This document shows positions 59,581-64,000 of a DNA stretch of 64,000 nt, piece by piece. This DNA comes from Azadirachta indica (Eukaryota; Streptophyta; Magnoliopsida; Sapindales; Meliaceae). The stretch is taken from assembly GCA_022749755.1 (NCBI GenBank), contig CM040453.1:7710102-7774101 (forward strand), in the 5' to 3' direction. Position 1 is the first letter of the stretch. Every line of letters starts with the position of its first letter. Below the pieces are notes generated by a model. That model searched no databases. It was not told the DNA's origin and saw only the letters and a program-made list of their open reading frames with translations. A program made the translations under genes and the position numbers.

Positions 59581-62491
59581 ATGGATTGTCAAAGATTTCT
59601 ATCAATCCCAATTCTGGCAGTGATTCTAGTACTGGGTTTTGTGTATTACGCAACAGTTTTTATTTTTATCCACGATTGGGTTGGTTTGCAGACATCAGCT
59701 GGATTCTTGAACGCTTTGATCTTCACTTCGTTGGTTTGTCTGTTTCTCTTCGCTTTCTCTACCGCTGTTCACAGTGACCCTGGTCACGTTCCTTCTTCTT
59801 TTATCCCTGATGTTGAAGATAACGTTAGTTCAGATCAAGAACTGCAAAAATCTGTGAGTCCTTTTAATATATGGGTTATGTTGTTTTTATTTTTAAGAGA
59901 AAGTTGATGTATTTTATTGTAGAATGATTTATGTTCATACTTTTATCTAATTTGGAGTGCTAGAGCGTTTTATGGAAATCCTGTTGGAGAAACTGGAAGT
60001 CGGGGAATAATTCAAGTGAATCAAATGGTTATGTTGGGTTAATGGACTGAGATTTTTTTTTATTATGAGCAATTCAGTTGCTGCTATCTTGGCAATAGAA
60101 TCATGAACGAAACATTAGTGGACATTGTGATTGGCAGTTTAAAACTTTTGAAAGTGCATGATGTTTCAGCTTTTGGAATGTATGAAAAACGGTGTAAAGT
60201 TTACTTTTAATTTGCTTTTCTGATTAGATCATAGATTGTGATTTGCATTTAGTTCTGGATAACTCTTATTTGACAGGAGAAACATCGTTTTGGTGCCCTT
60301 AACATGTAAGGATGTCTCGAGCCCAGGTCTGACATGATTCTTCCATAACGCCATTCCAATGCAGAGCAAAATTTCCACAGACTGTAGAGCAACAATAAAT
60401 TCTGCTTAGTTTATGAGTGTACCGGATATGGAGACAATACTAATGATATCTCGTCTATAGAGTGGTATCATACAACTAATAAAATACCACCTATAGAACC
60501 AGATAAAGCAAATGACTTGGACTAGTTTTGTCTTCATACAGGTCAATTGTTCCCATATTTGCAGTTCAAATTTGAGAAAATCTGGCAAGAAAATATGGTC
60601 TTTAGTTAATGGGTTTTTTGGTTCCTAACTTTTTGATGGTTAGGAAATCTTAGAAAAATCTGTCTACATGCTAAACATGGTGTTCTGTTCACAGAATTGT
60701 TAAAAGAAAGTCGGACACTCTTATTAATGTATATGTGTCAGTGTTTATATAATGTGTCTCTTGATGGTTATGATAAATGATTTTCTGTGAGGGACGGATT
60801 GAATTTCATTTCACAATATAATATATGTTGTGCGGTGAATAATTTCTCTTAGAGTTCACAAGTAAGCCAATGTGACAAGTGTTCTGCATACAAACCACCA
60901 AGGACTCACCATTGCAAGGTCTGCAGAAGGTGTGTGTTGAGGATGGTAGGTCAGGTTACATTTTTTAAAAAATGACTATTTTATTCACAAGCTTAGTTTT
61001 GACCTTTATGATATTTATTATATTTCATTTCTTTTCTGGTAAATTTCTCGCAGGATCATCACTGTCTGTGGATAAACAATTGTGTTGGTCATTGGAACTA
61101 TAAGGCCTTTTTTCTGCTTGTACTTTTTGGAACCACAGGAAGCATCTATTCTACAGTACGTATGAATTGGCTCATTTCTTCCTTCTTTCAGTAATTCAAA
61201 GTTGCTTAGAGTTGTGACCTAAGCTCTTGGCATTTAGGTCATGTTAATAAGCTCTGGTTTTCACAAGGACTGGGATTTTGGCGAAAGGGTTCCCCTAAAG
61301 ATTTTTTATGTAAGTTGGAAGCACGTCTACAGCTTTTTGTTGAAATTTATAAGTTTATTTTCTGGATCATTTACATACTCCAAAAAGTCAAAGGTGTGGT
61401 TTAGTATTCTTTCTTTTTCTTTTCCTTGAATCTTCTGAAATGGCTGCACTGTACTTCTTATGTGTAATTAGTGGGGTCAAAAACAATTGGTGTTACACAG
61501 TTATTGGTTATTATTCCAAAATAAAATGGTGGGGTGAAGAAAAACTATACAGACTAGTTTGAGTGGCTTTACTTCATCCACTGGCGGTTGAAGGACAAAT
61601 TTTCTGGACTACCATGTAAAATACTTTTACAGGGTCTGTGGCTTATAGGTTGTCTTCAGAGCAACCTTGATATTCTTTGTATACTTAGATCAACTATGAT
61701 GTATTCTGAAGTAGTTTAAAACTTCAGACACAGTTTCTAGAGTACCATGAATAAGCTCTTCTTTTGTATAGATTCATGATATGTAGTGTTGTCTGAATCT
61801 TTTAAACCATGAGTTTGTTGGTTGATTGTCTTCTATTGTTTAAGTTGATAATTTTAGCCATACTGCTACTTTCTTTGTTATTTATTATTTAGATTAAATT
61901 CTAGTTTTTTAACTTTTAGATTATGCTTTGTGAAAATTTTAAAGATTACTAAAACAATGTGTATACTTTAGGTTTGTTGTGGGGCAATGATGGTTTTATT
62001 GAGCTTAACGCTTGGAACTCTCTTGGGTTGGCATGTCTACCTCATCATTCGTAATATGACAACTATAGAGGTAGATTTTGAGTTTCCATAATTGGATACG
62101 ATGCTGGTATAATTTTTTTTTTTTTGGTTACTGAAAAGATCAAGACTTTTTTTAATCCAGTATTATGAAGGAATACGAGCTGCATGGTTGGCTAGGAAAT
62201 CTGGGCAGAGTTATCGAAATCCATTTGACGTTGGAGTCTACAAAAACATTACCTTGGTACTCTCTCTTTCTCTGCTTTTTGCATCAGCGTCTATGTGTAT
62301 GTTTTGAGTCTAGATTACAAAAGCATTCCATACAGACTGAAAATTAATTGTGGATGTGACGGACCAGTAACAGTAATTTCTTGCCTTTTGATCAGGTATT
62401 GGGTCCAAACATGCTGACATGGTTATGTCCCACAGCAGTAAGCCATCTCAAAGATGGAACTAGCTTCCCTTCTTTACGCCATAGTTCTTAG
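59581..62491 (+). CDS. DHHC-type protein S-acyltransferase, PAT15/PAT16-like (seven exons)
   Basis: Exons: 59581-59853, 60853-60945, 61054-61155, 61238-61309, 61972-62070, 62161-62256, 62396-62491, all GT-AG and all in phase 0, giving 276 residues. The enzyme transfers palmitate to Cys of membrane-associated proteins, typically in Golgi, endosome or plasma membrane. The start MDCQRFLSIPILAVILVLGF matches the family N-terminus with a first transmembrane segment (about 8-30); a second is about 44-63. The Cys-rich domain spans residues 97-140 (CDKC, KPPRTHHC, CRRC), with DHHC at 123-126 at the start of exon 3. Two more transmembrane segments lie at about 140-157 and 185-206. The TTxE motif (TTIE) is at 210-213, and NPFDVGVYKN supports the conserved C-terminal motif. 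Length is slightly short of the roughly 300 usual. Nothing looks broken. Confidence 0.93.
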
Positions 62492-64000
62492 AACATTTTC
62501 TGCCTCCAGTCACATCCCATGGTGGCATCTGATGCCTTGTTGTTCAGTATTCAAAGGAATTTACACTTTGTCTGCTCAATTTCTCCATTCCCAATATGCA
62601 GAAAAGCCAAAAAAAGAAGCTACTAACAAAGCAAATTGAGTTCTTTCAGAATGTCCTAGGTCAAGTTTACATCTTGAGTTTGGTTTTGGTCAAGCATAAA
62701 TTTTAACAAGTTAGCAACATATCCTTTTCTGGGGGTTCTGTTGGCCAGATAAGTTACTGTCTTTTACTGCCTTTGCTAGAGTATCAGTCACAATGTTTTC
62801 TTTTTCTCTTGTTTGCTTACTCATGAAATACATAGAAATTGTAGAATATATATTTTCATGCAATACACCACATTGTCGTCATGGTTGACAGCAAATAGCA
62901 TGTGATTTTCCATTATGGAAGGAATTTCTGTTCATATTGCTAACTCAGAGCTTATAATTAGTTTATTTCATGAGATCAATGTAAATACTTCTTCCTGAAT
63001 TATTAGATGTTTGCTAATTGTCTGATTTCATTTTTTATGTTCATTATTTGTGGCACTAACATAAAATAAAACTCTATGTTCTACTTTGTATGTTCCTTGT
63101 CAATCGCTTCTAGATGATTGATGTGGAGACATCTTTGAATGCTCAACATGGAAGTTGGATAAACATTATTTGTCCTTGTGTGCCCACACACATTTTTCTG
63201 TTTCTTTTGGGAGAAAAGAAAAATGAAATACGGTATTACAGCTCTGTAGGGTGATAGAGACTATTGTGTTTCGTAATCAGAAATGTAGTTATAATTTGGA
63301 GATCAGATGAATTGAATCATTAGCATGGAGAAGAGAAGAAATGAATGATTTTGAGATGTTACAAATCCAGTTTGCCCAAGTGGTCCAAAGCCTAGATAGA
63401 ATATTACTTGAAATGAGCATATAACAACTGGCCATGTGAGACATTCTCAGGGGATGTCAATTCCAATCATGCAAGAGAGATGTGACATTTACAACAATTA
63501 GTGTATTGCAATAATTGATGTCACTTGATAGTAAGGGTATATTAGCATTTCTTCTTTACTACTTGGAAAATACATCTACAAAGGTAGTTCATTTCACAGC
63601 AGTTCTGAAAGTTGCAACGCCTGGATCTTAGACATAATAGGTGCTCTTAAACATAGTCTCAGGTTTGGTATCCATTTATTACTTTTTTATTAATTGAGTG
63701 CAAGATTCTAAGATAATGATAAAAATTAATTGATTGAAATGATTGATGTTTGCACTTAATAGAGAGCAGCACTTTGTATTATTGTTCTAATATTTTCTCA
63801 ATCAAACTTAATTGTGAGTGACACCTGGACTGCATTATCGACACTTGTCATACTTTGATACATTCAAGAAGATTCCCAGTTGAAAATTTCCAGGATTTCA
63901 TCAAGATTCTTTTCGAATATTATACTGAGGATGGAACCGAATGTCTATCCGATTCTATGTTGGTCTGCCTTTGTAATGAACGTGCTGATATACATAAATA
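62492..64000. other. 3' flank of the S-acyltransferase gene, no further gene supported
   Basis: The 3' UTR is expected in the first few hundred bases. The remaining sequence has only short frames and no recognisable domain, repeat or RNA gene. Confidence 0.45.

Noticed and set aside
59384..59623. 79-codon plus frame upstream of the S-acyltransferase
   Set aside because: Ends inside the true first exon in another frame; family-typical start is MDCQRFLSIP at 59581.
62454..62639. 61-codon frame overlapping the last S-acyltransferase exon
   Set aside because: Different frame from exon 7, which ends family-like with TAG at 62489-62491; the remainder is 3' UTR.

Overview
This is AT-rich nuclear DNA from a eudicot plant. 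The evidence is GT-AG introns, TATA boxes, a canonical miR172 gene, plant-type Ty3/gypsy (Tat-lineage) retrotransposons, an endogenous plant pararetrovirus, and clear plant orthologues of Hikeshi/OPI10 and a DHHC protein S-acyltransferase of the PAT15/PAT16 type. I cannot name the species from sequence alone. Layout: 0-5.5 kb holds the first exon (minus strand, cut by the window edge) of an acidic, Ser/Asp-rich protein that may be a GARP/MYB-like factor, followed by AT-rich spacer. From about 5.5 to 26.65 kb lies block A, and from about 41.1 to 54.48 kb lies block B; these are two copies of one tandem segmental duplication. Each carries, in order, a small secreted-peptide gene with an IDA-like core motif (minus strand), long AT-rich spacer, a MIR172 locus (plus strand), and the upstream region of the Hikeshi gene. 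The real Hikeshi gene follows only block B. Block A is broken by Tat element 1 (7726-19041). The A/B junction is filled by a decayed Caulimoviridae-like endogenous virus (about 26.66-30.24 kb, capsid-before-movement-protein order) and by Tat element 2 (30314-40841, perfect 5-bp target-site duplication). From 54.6 kb to the end there are three ordinary host genes: Hikeshi (with an apparent 1-base frameshift), a 60-residue single-span membrane protein (minus strand, two exons), and a seven-exon DHHC S-acyltransferase. How things fit together: the duplication created two IDA-like peptide genes and two MIR172 loci. Both peptide genes remain open and keep three CACGTG boxes at matching upstream distances. 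The MIR172 loci have diverged in fate. Block B has one perfect hairpin (all 21 mature positions canonical). Block A has a further local duplication giving two hairpins, whose mature arms carry a 1-base deletion and two substitutions respectively. The most unusual structural finding in the mobile DNA is that both Tat elements carry, between integrase and the 3' LTR, a gene on the opposite strand with its own TATA box and a 5' intron whose acceptor lies just before the ATG, conserved between two otherwise different element families.
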